Source: Anaerolineae bacterium (GTDB lineage: Bacteria > Chloroflexota > Anaerolineae > Aggregatilineales > Phototrophicaceae). From it: DNA of 64,000 bases. The notes under the pieces were generated by a model that did no database searches, was not told the DNA's origin, and was given only the letters and a program-made list of their open reading frames with translations. Positions 25,446-32,764 of this stretch are shown piece by piece. The stretch covers positions 186,001 to 250,000 of the forward strand of contig JALHQT010000008.1 of NCBI GenBank assembly GCA_022841825.1. Direction: 5' to 3'. Each line of letters starts with the position of its first letter. Position 1 is the stretch's first letter. A program made the position numbers and the translations under genes.

Positions 25446-25675
25446 AGACGCGGCATTCGCACCGCATTGTGCGATGTTTGTCGCATGTCGTCCGCCCGCC
25501 GATGAAATCGACGGGCTACAAGACGAACGCCTGCTTCGCAGGCTGAGTCGTCTCCGCGCTGCCAGCCCCGCAGTAGGCGTCTTCGTTGTAGCCGGGGCAT
25601 TCCATGCCTTGGGGGACGTAATGCCGGTTAGCCGACATTCCCTAAGTTGGTGTGTGTCAGAAAGTTCTAACCCCT
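25446..25675. repeat. Intergenic paired-palindrome element
   Basis: This gap holds no gene. A palindrome (CCCGCCGAT-gaa-ATCGACGGG, around 25494) is followed by GGCTACAA (25514-25521), an inner hairpin GCCTGC-ttc-GCAGGC (25529-25543), then TTGTAGCC (25586-25593) and a second imperfect palindrome (GGGGCAT..ATGCCTT). The order palindrome, CTACA, spacer, TGTAG, palindrome is that of the elements at 8776 and 30976. Confidence 0.6.
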
Positions 25676-26386
25676 CTAGTTCCAATCAGGGAAACAAACG
25701 TACCAGTCTGGTAGAGGCTGCGACAGTATTCCGCCATCGCCACATGGATACGGTGGTCTTTCTGACTGGTGAACGATCCAATACGAGTACGAGCGAGAAG
25801 GTAATCTAAAGTCCAGCCTTTCATTTCTTCCAACTGAAATACACCCTGTTTGAGTAAGGTGCTGCAGTTCGCTCGGTAACGCGATGCCTTGCAGACCTGT
25901 TCGGCAAGGTGAATTCAAGCGCCCCTCTTTGGCAAGCTGGGCAACCTCAAGAAAATCTACTATATGCTCGCGAAAGTACAATTCTTCAGGTGTTGGGCGC
26001 GGCGACGGAAGTGGGAACAAGAAAGCAATTGACAAGAAGATCCCAAATATAGCAATAGGTTTCCAACCTTGTGTCCATAGGAAAACGAGACAAATGGTCA
26101 CCCCTGCGACAACCAACCCGATGGCAACCAACACACAGAACATGCCAGCAATAATGATCCCAGGTTGGCCCATAGGTCGGGGCAAGTTGGCGTGGAAGTC
26201 CCACCAGCTCAACCTCGCCAGAGCAACGATCATTGCAACAAATGCGACGGCGACGACTGAAATACGCGACCGTTGGTCGTTTGAAAATCCGTACACAGAA
26301 TTCGCTGACTCTCTGATGATGCTCCAATCTAAATTGGTTATACAGCGGCTCTCCTTGACCTGCTTGAATCCGACTATGGAAAGCAC
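25676..26386 (-). CDS. Unknown membrane protein in a low-GC island
   Basis: Up to 236 aa from a GTG at 26386; the true start is uncertain because no good Shine-Dalgarno/ATG pair is present. Two or three membrane helices lie at ~42-62, ~80-108 and ~112-132, then a soluble C-terminal part with several cysteines (SPCRTGLQGIALP, TGCISVGR, PPYPCGDGG). No family is recognised. Base composition is clearly more AT-rich than its neighbours, as is the next gene, suggesting joint acquisition. It could be a surface or secreted-domain protein. Confidence 0.5.
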   Translation of the reverse strand: MLSIVGFKQVKESRCITNLDWSIIRESANSVYGFSNDQRSRISVVAVAFVAMIVALARLSWWDFHANLPRPMGQPGIIIAGMFCVLVAIGLVVAGVTICLVFLWTQGWKPIAIFGIFLSIAFLFPLPSPRPTPEELYFREHIVDFLEVAQLAKEGRLNSPCRTGLQGIALPSELQHLTQTGCISVGRNERLDFRLPSRSYSYWIVHQSERPPYPCGDGGILSQPLPDWYVCFPDWN

Positions 26387-26428
26387 GCCTTTAGACTATT
26401 GTGGTCTCACCCTAATCAATACTTGATG

Positions 26429-26968
26429 TCATCCACCACATGCCATACGCGATGGATTCTGGTAACCAAGTGAAATTGAATAACACAACTTAAATGACTG
26501 GCACGCTTGAAGATAGTTGAGATCGCCCAACCTCAGCGCAGTCACTATCAGCGATGCATCTTCACGCCAGTATCCAAGTGTTTCGTCACCAATAAATGGG
26601 TCACGCCATCCATTCTCTAATGAATATCTCTGGTCATATAAATCATGTAGCTGTAAAAAGCTTCTTGATGTACCAAGAACAACTGTAACTCCCCCTCCAA
26701 AACAACCAGCAAACATTCGTCCCCTGCCAATACTTAATGGGCTTTCGCGCCGCAGAAGAACCTGGGTTTCTCCATCTACTATGAGACTTTGCTCTAGCGC
26801 GCGAAACTCTTCTTGGGCGGCAGGCAGATCGAGAAGTCGCGGAAAAGCATACAGGACATCAGCAACCATATCTGGGAACCAAAGAGTTACCGCGCACAGA
26901 GCACCGATCAACAGAACAGATAAAGTGAACCCTATAGGGGACTTAAAGCGTCCTCGTGGCATTGCCAA
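26429..26968 (-). CDS. Unknown single-pass membrane protein in the same low-GC island
   Basis: 179 aa from a TTG at 26968 (GGAG 6 nt upstream) or 177 aa from ATG 26962. One N-terminal membrane helix (~12-33) is followed by a soluble, probably extracytoplasmic domain with LEQSLIVDGETQVLLRRESPLSIGRGR and two C-terminal cysteines (LQACQSFKLCYS). No family is recognised. It lies 40 nt downstream of Era and 42 nt upstream of the other low-GC gene, all on the minus strand, so the three could be co-transcribed. The AT-rich composition contrasts sharply with era. Confidence 0.55.
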   Translation of the reverse strand: MAMPRGRFKSPIGFTLSVLLIGALCAVTLWFPDMVADVLYAFPRLLDLPAAQEEFRALEQSLIVDGETQVLLRRESPLSIGRGRMFAGCFGGGVTVVLGTSRSFLQLHDLYDQRYSLENGWRDPFIGDETLGYWREDASLIVTALRLGDLNYLQACQSFKLCYSISLGYQNPSRMACGG

Positions 26969-27008
26969 TTTGCACTCCAGCCAACCCTCTAAGTCCCTAA
27001 TCGACTAA

Positions 27009-27986
27009 TCAACTCTCATCCTCGCTCGGCGGCGTATAGCCCAGCCGCTGCAAGAGCTTGGGGTCGCTGCGCCAGTTCTTCAGCACTTTGACGTGCAGCT
27101 CTAGGTGCACGGATGTGCCGCTGATGTCGCGCAGTTCCTTGCGCGCGTCGGTGCCAATTTTCTTGATCATTTCCCCGCCCTTGCCGATCAGGATGCCCTT
27201 TTGCGTGTCGCGCTCGACATACAGCAGCGCGTCGATTTCAGTACGCCCGTCTTCCAGCTCGCGGTAGCCTTCGATCTCGACGGCGACCGAATGCGGGATC
27301 TCCTGCTCGGTGTGAAGGAGCACCTTCTCGCGGATGATCTCGGCGGCGATGAAGCGCATGTTCGCCTCGCTGACCTGATCGACCGGGAAGTAACGCGGAC
27401 CGAGCGGCATCCGCGCGATCAGCTCTTTCACCAGTTCATCGACGCCATCGCCATTGAGCGCGCTGACCAGCATCGCCTTGTCATAGGCGATCAGCGCCGA
27501 ATGCGCGGCGATCAGTTCCAGCCGCTTCGCCTTCGACAGCAAATCCGCTTTGTTCAGCAGCAGCAGCAGCGGCGTCTCGCCGCGCAGGCGCGCCACCGTC
27601 TCCGCCATGTGCTGGTCGGCGCGGTCGGGCATCTCCGACACGTCCTGGAGGACGAGGATTACGTCGGCGTCTCGAAAAGCGTTCTCCGCAACCTTGACCA
27701 TGACCTCGCCCAGCCTGGTGCGCGGCAGATGCAGCCCTGGCGTATCGACGAAGATCATCTGCGTCTTCTCATCGCTCAGGATACCGAGCTGACGTTTGCG
27801 TGTCGTCTGCGGCTTGGGCGAGACGGCGGCAATCTTCTGCCCCAGGATGCGGTTGATGAGCGTTGATTTGCCAACGTTGGGGCGACCGACGACGGCGACC
27901 ACGCCGGAGTGATGATCTTCGGGAGCATCCTCGAACACCGAGTCGAGGTCGTCAGGATTGGGGAGCAAAGGCTGGGAGTCAGTCAT
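27009..27986 (-). CDS. era: GTPase Era (ribosome small-subunit assembly)
   Basis: 325 aa, slightly longer than usual (~300) through an acidic N-terminal extension. G1 is GRPNVGKST (~36-44), G2 lies around QTTRKRQLG, G3 is DTPGLHLPR (~80-88) and G4 is LNKADLL. The C-terminal KH domain has the expected GKGGEMIKKIGTDARKEL (~272-289). Era binds 16S rRNA precursor and couples ribosome maturation to growth. All GTPase motifs are intact. The upstream 195 nt are palindrome-rich. Confidence 0.95.
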   Translation of the reverse strand: MTDSQPLLPNPDDLDSVFEDAPEDHHSGVVAVVGRPNVGKSTLINRILGQKIAAVSPKPQTTRKRQLGILSDEKTQMIFVDTPGLHLPRTRLGEVMVKVAENAFRDADVILVLQDVSEMPDRADQHMAETVARLRGETPLLLLLNKADLLSKAKRLELIAAHSALIAYDKAMLVSALNGDGVDELVKELIARMPLGPRYFPVDQVSEANMRFIAAEIIREKVLLHTEQEIPHSVAVEIEGYRELEDGRTEIDALLYVERDTQKGILIGKGGEMIKKIGTDARKELRDISGTSVHLELHVKVLKNWRSDPKLLQRLGYTPPSEDES

Positions 27987-28047
27987 AGCAGAGTCTTTCT
28001 TCTCCGCCGAGGGCTGGAAGCCGCCCGGCTATATCATTCCGGCGGGA

Positions 28048-28158
28048 AGCGGGTAAAAGCCCGCTCTAACCTGCCGGGAATCCATCTGTGCGGCGGGTCA
28101 GAGCCACCTTCAGGTGGCTTCCCGCCGCAACCCGTAGCCAGGGGTTTTCAACCCCTGG
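28048..28158. repeat. Cluster of three intergenic palindromes
   Basis: In order: AGCGGG / CCCGCT (28048-28065); a long two-part hairpin GCGGCGGG..AGCCACCT-tc-AGGTGGCT..CCCGCCGC (28090-28128); and CCAGGGGTT-ttc-AACCCCTGG (28138-28158). The last has the same GGTT-loop-AACC centre as the palindrome at 31753. The cluster lies between the 3' end of the unknown 169-aa gene and the start of era, both on the minus strand. Confidence 0.65.
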
Positions 28159-28181
28159 TGACGAAATAGCGCAAGTAACCC

Positions 28182-28691
28182 TTAGCACGCCTCAGTCTCG
28201 CGCCAGGCGTCCAGGGTCGGGAATATCGGCAAATACGCGCGCATCCGCTCCGGCAGCGTGTCGTCGGGCGCACCAATCCAGGCGGCGGGCTTGGCGAGCG
28301 GGTTCGACGCACTTGCATCCGCGTAGAGCAGCACCTGCGGCGGCAGCGCAATGTCGAGCTGGCGCAGGAACATCTGATCTTCGACGCCGTTGTCGCGGTA
28401 GCCGAAGATTTCCGAGCGCGGATACAGGTTGCTCTTTTTGAGCAGGAAGTCCCACGCCTCTTCACCCGTCAGGAATGTGCCGTAATCGACCGCCACCAGC
28501 CCCGGCACAATCGACAGCCAGTGTTTACCGAGGATGCGCAGCCCGTAGCGCACGACAAACTGCCCCTGCGCGACCACTTGCGCGTCCCCGCCCGACTGCA
28601 CACCGGCGCTGACGAAGTCCGTCTCGTCCGAGCGCAGGACGACGCCCGACCAGGCGTCGGCAATTGGGTTACGGGGTGGAATGGTGGGCAT
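28182..28691 (-). CDS. Conserved-looking protein of unknown function
   Basis: 169 aa, soluble. It contains an aromatic-rich middle (YGLRILGKHWLSIVPGLVAVDYGTFLTGEEAWDFLLKKSN) and an acidic, proline-rich end. No known motif, signal peptide or membrane helix. Codon usage and GC match the neighbourhood, and the overlapping frames are less coherent. No Shine-Dalgarno stands before ATG 28691. The GTCGCCCC palindrome 22 nt upstream may mark the edge of the transcript. Confidence 0.55.
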   Translation of the reverse strand: MPTIPPRNPIADAWSGVVLRSDETDFVSAGVQSGGDAQVVAQGQFVVRYGLRILGKHWLSIVPGLVAVDYGTFLTGEEAWDFLLKKSNLYPRSEIFGYRDNGVEDQMFLRQLDIALPPQVLLYADASASNPLAKPAAWIGAPDDTLPERMRAYLPIFPTLDAWRETEAC

Positions 28692-28712
28692 GGTGGATAG
28701 TCACGAGTGTAG

Positions 28713-28734
28713 GGGGCGACCTGTGTGTCGCCCC
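28713..28734. repeat. GGGGCGAC / GTCGCCCC palindrome
   Basis: An 8-bp stem (28713-28720 / 28727-28734) with a 6-nt loop, preceded by TGTAG. It matches the hairpin at 46314-46335, which has the identical arms, and resembles the one at 20606. It is a short intergenic repeat. Confidence 0.6.
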
Positions 28735-28819
28735 ACTCTGCGTCGTGCGCGGTGCGAAGTGCGAAAAATCACTGCTTTGCTTGCTCGCACCCCGCACGAC
28801 GCACCCCGCACCCATCTTC

Positions 28820-29146
28820 CTAGTGATGGCTCGTCGTCGCGGGCAGCGCGTGCTCGTCGGCATGCTCGGCGTCCGCGTCGTGTCCATGACCGTGCCCATC
28901 GTCGAGCGGCTGGTTGATGTCGTCGAAGTTTTTGTCGGGGCGGGTGACACCGAACCAACCGACGATGCCAGAGACGAGCAGTGCCAGCCCCAGCCAGAAG
29001 AACAACCCCAGCGAGGCATTGTCCGCTTCCACGCCGCCGATGACGCCAGCGGCAGCGGTGACAAGCAAGATGACGACGCCAGTGCCCGCCAGGAATGACA
29101 GACCGAACAGCAGCGGGTTATCCGTCTTGAATTTGGACGTGAACAT
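28820..29146 (-). CDS. Small membrane protein with a histidine-rich tail
   Basis: 108 aa from ATG 29146 (TAGGAG 9-13 nt upstream). Two membrane helices (~14-38 and ~47-68), short linker, then an acidic His-rich C-terminus (DDGHGHGHDADAEHADEHA..HH, ~83-108) with about nine histidines. Such tails usually bind Zn, Ni, Co or Cu (family-independent knowledge), so a metal-sensing, storage or transport-accessory role is possible. No family is recognised. It is divergent from the phosphatase gene, with 95 nt between. Confidence 0.7.
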   Translation of the reverse strand: MFTSKFKTDNPLLFGLSFLAGTGVVILLVTAAAGVIGGVEADNASLGLFFWLGLALLVSGIVGWFGVTRPDKNFDDINQPLDDGHGHGHDADAEHADEHALPATTSHH

Positions 29147-29241
29147 GACGATTGCTCCTATGGCGAAACGGGTGTACAACGATAATCTTCGATTCTGCCG
29201 CCGACTAGGCGCGGCGTCAACTGTGAGCATGGGCGATAAAG

Positions 29242-29883
29242 ATGACACTGACCACCCTCTATCTGGTTCGTCATGGCGAAACCGCCTGGAATGCCGAGCA
29301 TCGCTGGCAGGGACACATCGACATCCCACTGATGGCGACGGGCATCGAGCAGGCGCGGCGGCTGGCGGCACATCTCCGCGAGACGCCCCTTGCCGCCGTC
29401 TACACCAGCGATCTACAGCGCGCCCGCATGACCGCCGACATTATCGCAGAGGCACAGGGCATCCGCGCGCTTCCGGATGTACGCTGGCGAGAGATGCACA
29501 CCGGCATCTTCCAGGGCAAGACGCATGACGAGATCGTGGCGAACCATTCCGACGAGCTGAAACAGCTCAACGACAACTGGCTCGACCACGTCGTCGAAGG
29601 CGGGGAATCGCGGCGGATGATGCGGGAACGGCTGCTGGCAGCGCTGGACGATGTCGTGGCGAACACACCAGGCGAGCACGCGCTGGTCGTCTCGCACGGC
29701 GGCAGCATCCGCGTCGTCCTTCGCACGCTCTTTCCCGATCATCCCGACGCACAGCACAAGCCCATCGAGAACACGTCGCTGACGACGCTCCGGCGCAGCG
29801 GCGCGGGCTGGACGCTCGACGCGATGAGCCAGACGCCGCACCTCAAGCCGCATGTGCCAGATGAAGAGCAGGAAGCGCAGTGA
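29242..29883 (+). CDS. Histidine phosphatase (phosphoglycerate-mutase superfamily)
   Basis: 213 aa, single domain. The phospho-accepting histidine is in LYLVRHGETAWN (~5-16), the second Arg in YTSDLQRARMTADII, the acid at WREMHTGIFQGKT and the distal His in LVVSHGGSIRVVL. Members dephosphorylate small phosphorylated metabolites (for example phosphoserine, alpha-ribazole phosphate or 3-phosphoglycerate with or without cofactor). The substrate is not evident. There is no signal peptide. The next gene starts 115 nt on. Confidence 0.88.
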   Translation: MTLTTLYLVRHGETAWNAEHRWQGHIDIPLMATGIEQARRLAAHLRETPLAAVYTSDLQRARMTADIIAEAQGIRALPDVRWREMHTGIFQGKTHDEIVANHSDELKQLNDNWLDHVVEGGESRRMMRERLLAALDDVVANTPGEHALVVSHGGSIRVVLRTLFPDHPDAQHKPIENTSLTTLRRSGAGWTLDAMSQTPHLKPHVPDEEQEAQ

Positions 29884-29998
29884 CCGGTGGTGACGATCCT
29901 CACCTGCGCCGCCTGACACCGCGCGTGGCGGACGCCCTGCCCCGCGTGCTAAAATCGCCGCTGTGTTCGTTCCATTATATTCATGGAGATATAGACGT

Positions 29999-30949
29999 AT
30001 GGCTCGCAGCAAAGTCAGTGTCATCGGTGCGGGAAATGTCGGCGCGACCTGCGCCCATTGGCTCGCCAGCCGCGAAATCGCCGATGTTGTCCTGATCGAC
30101 GTGATCGAGGGCGCGGCGAAGGGCAAGGCGCTTGATCTCTTCGAGGCAGCGCCCGTCATGAAGTTCGATGTCAATATCAAGGGCGGCGGTCCCAACGACT
30201 ACGACCTGACCGCCGACAGCGATGTCGTCGTCATCACCGCCGGCGTGCCGCGCAAGAAGGACCCGGTGACTGGGCAGTTCCCCAGCCGCGATGACCTCGT
30301 CAAGACCAACCAGAAGATCGTCGGCGAAGTCACGCGCGAAGTCGCCAAGCGCTCCCCCAATTCCATCCTGATCATCGTCTCCAATCCGCTCGACGCCATG
30401 TGCCATGTCGCCCTCAACGAGAGCGGCTTCCCCAGCCACCGCGTCATCGGGCAGGCAGGCGCGCTCGATACCGCCCGTTACAAGGCGTTCCTGGCGATGG
30501 AACTCGGCGTCAGCGTGCGCGATATTCACGGCATCGTCCTCGGCGGTCATGGTGATGAGATGGTTCCCCTGCCCCGTCATACGTCGGTCGCGGGCATCCC
30601 GGTGCGCGAATTGATCGCCGAAGATCGCCTCCAGTCGATTATCGAGCGCACGCGCAAGGGCGGCGGCGAGATCGTCGGTCTGATCGGCGTCAGCGCCTGG
30701 TACGCGCCGTCGGCGGGCACCGTCGAGATGGTCGAGGCGATCATCCGTGACCAGAAGCGCATCATCCCCAGCGCCGTCCTGCTCAAGGGCGAGTACGGCT
30801 ACGATGGACTGTACATCGGCGTCCCGGCAATGCTCGGCAAGGGCGGCGTCGAGAAGGTGATCGAAATGCAGCTCAACGACGAAGAGAAGGCGATGCTCGG
30901 CGTCAGCGCCAAAGCCGTCCAGTCCGTCGTCGGCGTGCTCGGCTACTAG
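29999..30949 (+). CDS. mdh: NAD-dependent malate dehydrogenase (LDH-like type)
   Basis: 316 aa from ATG 29999 with GGAG 10 nt upstream. NAD-binding GAGNVGATCAHWLA (~9-22), substrate-loop Arg in GVPRKKD (~78-84), VSNPLDAMCHVA, and the catalytic GGHGDEMVPLPRHTSVAG (~181-198). Oxidises malate to oxaloacetate in the TCA cycle. The Arg after the GVP identifies malate rather than lactate as substrate. The mobile loop is about six residues longer than usual (DPVTGQFPS inserted before RDDLV). Paired palindromes follow the stop. Confidence 0.92.
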   Translation: MARSKVSVIGAGNVGATCAHWLASREIADVVLIDVIEGAAKGKALDLFEAAPVMKFDVNIKGGGPNDYDLTADSDVVVITAGVPRKKDPVTGQFPSRDDLVKTNQKIVGEVTREVAKRSPNSILIIVSNPLDAMCHVALNESGFPSHRVIGQAGALDTARYKAFLAMELGVSVRDIHGIVLGGHGDEMVPLPRHTSVAGIPVRELIAEDRLQSIIERTRKGGGEIVGLIGVSAWYAPSAGTVEMVEAIIRDQKRIIPSAVLLKGEYGYDGLYIGVPAMLGKGGVEKVIEMQLNDEEKAMLGVSAKAVQSVVGVLGY

Positions 30950-30975
30950 GCATTGGTGCGTTTTCGGCAGGTAGC

Positions 30976-31040
30976 GGACGAGGCATGCCTCGTCCCTACA
31001 TGACCGACGAAACTATGTAGGGGCAAGGCATGCCTTGCCC
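30976..31040. repeat. Paired-palindrome element between mdh and the YqhA-like gene
   Basis: Two perfect 20-bp palindromes (30976-30995, GGACGAGGCA + complement; 31021-31040, GGGCAAGGCA + complement) are joined by CCCTACAT (30994-31001) and ATGTAGGG (31015-31022). The two 26-bp arms are near-complementary, so the whole can fold as one cruciform or as two hairpins. It may also act as the mdh terminator. Confidence 0.8.
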
Positions 31041-31079
31041 GCTCTGTTTTCTTGAGTTCAGCCTAAGCAGGAACCCCTC

Positions 31080-31637
31080 ATGAAAGCCATCGAAGTCTTC
31101 TTTGAGCGCGTCCTCTGGTTCAGCCGCCTCGCGGTCATCGTGCCGGTGCTGTTCAGCCTGCTGCTCTCGTTCGGGATGTTCTACACCACGACATTAGATG
31201 CGATCACGCTCCTGGGCGCGCAGCTCGGCTACGGTGCACTGGATGAAGCTGGGCGTGATATCGCGCGGTTGAACGCGATTGTCGAAGTCGTCAGCATCAT
31301 CGACAAGTATCTGCTGGCGGCGCTGATGCTGCTGTTCGCGCTGGGGTTGTACGAGCTGTACGTGGGTCCCATCAACGCCATCGAAAAGTCCGAGTTCGCC
31401 AAGCGCCTGCTGCTGATCAAGAGTTTCGACGATCTGAAAGACCGCCTCGCGAACGTCATCCTGCTCATCCTGGCGGTCAAGTTCTTTCAGCAGGCGCTTT
31501 CGCTCAAGTACGAGACGGTCAACGACCTGCTGCTCCTGGCGATTGGCACCTCGCTGATCGGCGTCTCGTTCTTCCTGACGCGCAAGTTCTTCTTCCAGGC
31601 GCGCGGCGGCGAAGCCTCGACGGAGAGCAATAAGTAG
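31080..31637 (+). CDS. YqhA / UPF0114-family membrane protein
   Basis: 185 aa with four membrane helices (~15-37, ~72-94, ~117-138, ~148-166). The stretch ALGLYELYVGPINAIEKSE, the SFDDLKDRLANVILLILAVKFF segment and LAIGTSLIGVSFFL match the UPF0114 pattern. Function unknown; some members are associated with fatty-acid or stress regulons. It stands alone: a paired palindrome lies upstream and a gene-free, palindrome-rich spacer downstream. Confidence 0.75.
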   Translation: MKAIEVFFERVLWFSRLAVIVPVLFSLLLSFGMFYTTTLDAITLLGAQLGYGALDEAGRDIARLNAIVEVVSIIDKYLLAALMLLFALGLYELYVGPINAIEKSEFAKRLLLIKSFDDLKDRLANVILLILAVKFFQQALSLKYETVNDLLLLAIGTSLIGVSFFLTRKFFFQARGGEASTESNK

Positions 31638-32200
31638 CAAAGATTTCGACCCACGCATACGTGGACCACCACAGCACCGCGCGCCCCCAGATGGGAGCGC
31701 GCCGTTAACACCCCATGTGCAGCAAGATGAGGATGCCTTGGGACCCTGCGACGCCTCAGGTTCAAAACCTGAGGCTAAAATCAGAATGGTAAGCGCGTAA
31801 ACGGGCTGAGTCGGCTTTCGTCAGCCCGTTTACGGGCTTTTGCAGAGAATCATAGCCCGCAGAACTGCGGGCGGACGAAATACGCGAGAGATGGCTTTAC
31901 TTGCAGTGTATGAGAGGGCGGAGTTAACACCCTTGCGTCGTTCGCCCGTAAGTCCGACGGGCAAGGTGCGTCGTCGTCGCCGTAGAGGGTGGTCGTCGGC
32001 TTGCCGCCGTTCAGCGCGACCGCCTGCAGGTCCGACAGGCAAGATTCGCCGACGCGAGGTCTTGTACGGAATTATCGGCGATTACTTCCAGGATACGGCC
32101 TGAATCTCGTGCGGATGGGATTTTTAGACCCTACGGGGTTTTTGCACGCTAAGACCGCTTGAAGCTGCCTGGCTTCCATTCTTGACTCTACGCCTTCGCG
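31638..32200. repeat. Gene-free, palindrome-rich spacer
   Basis: No credible coding sequence. Hairpins in order: GCCTCAGGTT-caa-AACCTGAGGC (31753-31775); a perfect 14-bp stem CGTAAACGGGCTGA / TCAGCCCGTTTACG (31796-31834) followed by GGGCTTTTG, which could end the YqhA transcript; GCCCGCAG-aa-CTGCGGGC (31855-31872); GCCCGT / ACGGGC (31944-31962) followed by a related TCCGACAGGCAAG copy near 32032. Several contain the same TCCGACxGGCAAG word, so this looks like a graveyard or target of small repeats. Confidence 0.65.
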
Positions 32201-32626
32201 CTAATCTCTCTCTACCTGTCCATTATCATTTCCCAAATCGCGTAATTTTGTGCCAAAGCGCCAAAAGATAGCCAGCGTCGAGAAATATATGACAGCTAAT
32301 GCAATCCATTTTGCATAATGACTTGGCTCTCTTAAGTATCCTATTAGCAAATAAGCGAAGAATATAAAAAGAGACACAAGTATAGCCCAATAAGACCTAA
32401 CTACTGCGATATTGAACCGCTTAATTCTCCTTTCGTCTAGTCCAAACCAGCCTCGATAGCGGCGATATAAACTGAATGGAAACGAGAGTCCGATCAAAAA
32501 GTCGTTAAGAGCCAATTGTGACGGTTGGTACTTAGCAATATAGTAAAGTAATGACAGCCTTCCAAGAGGAATGAAGAAAAAGACCATAATGCCAATATAG
32601 ATGATTAACTCGCGCCAGAAAGTCAT
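32201..32626 (-). CDS. Low-GC membrane protein of unknown function
   Basis: 141 aa from ATG 32626 (AGGAG 7 nt upstream; a TTG at 32644 is less likely). Four probable helices (~8-28, ~38-55 weaker, ~82-103, ~108-128) with a basic loop RRYRGWFGLDERRIKRFN. No family is recognised. It is the most AT-rich gene in the window and uses TTA, ATA and AAT codons avoided by its neighbours. With the palindrome-rich spacer beside it, this suggests recent acquisition. Confidence 0.6.
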   Translation of the reverse strand: MTFWRELIIYIGIMVFFFIPLGRLSLLYYIAKYQPSQLALNDFLIGLSFPFSLYRRYRGWFGLDERRIKRFNIAVVRSYWAILVSLFIFFAYLLIGYLREPSHYAKWIALAVIYFSTLAIFWRFGTKLRDLGNDNGQVERD

Positions 32627-32764
32627 CAGAACACTCCTCAACACATTACCTTGAGTGAAGATATTCGGAATTTGCCGTCACCCACACTCAAGGTAAAGCT
32701 CGGCCATTTTACTGTGGCTGATTGCGAAGCAATTCAATTCCTCATCCCTCATCACTCGTCACCT

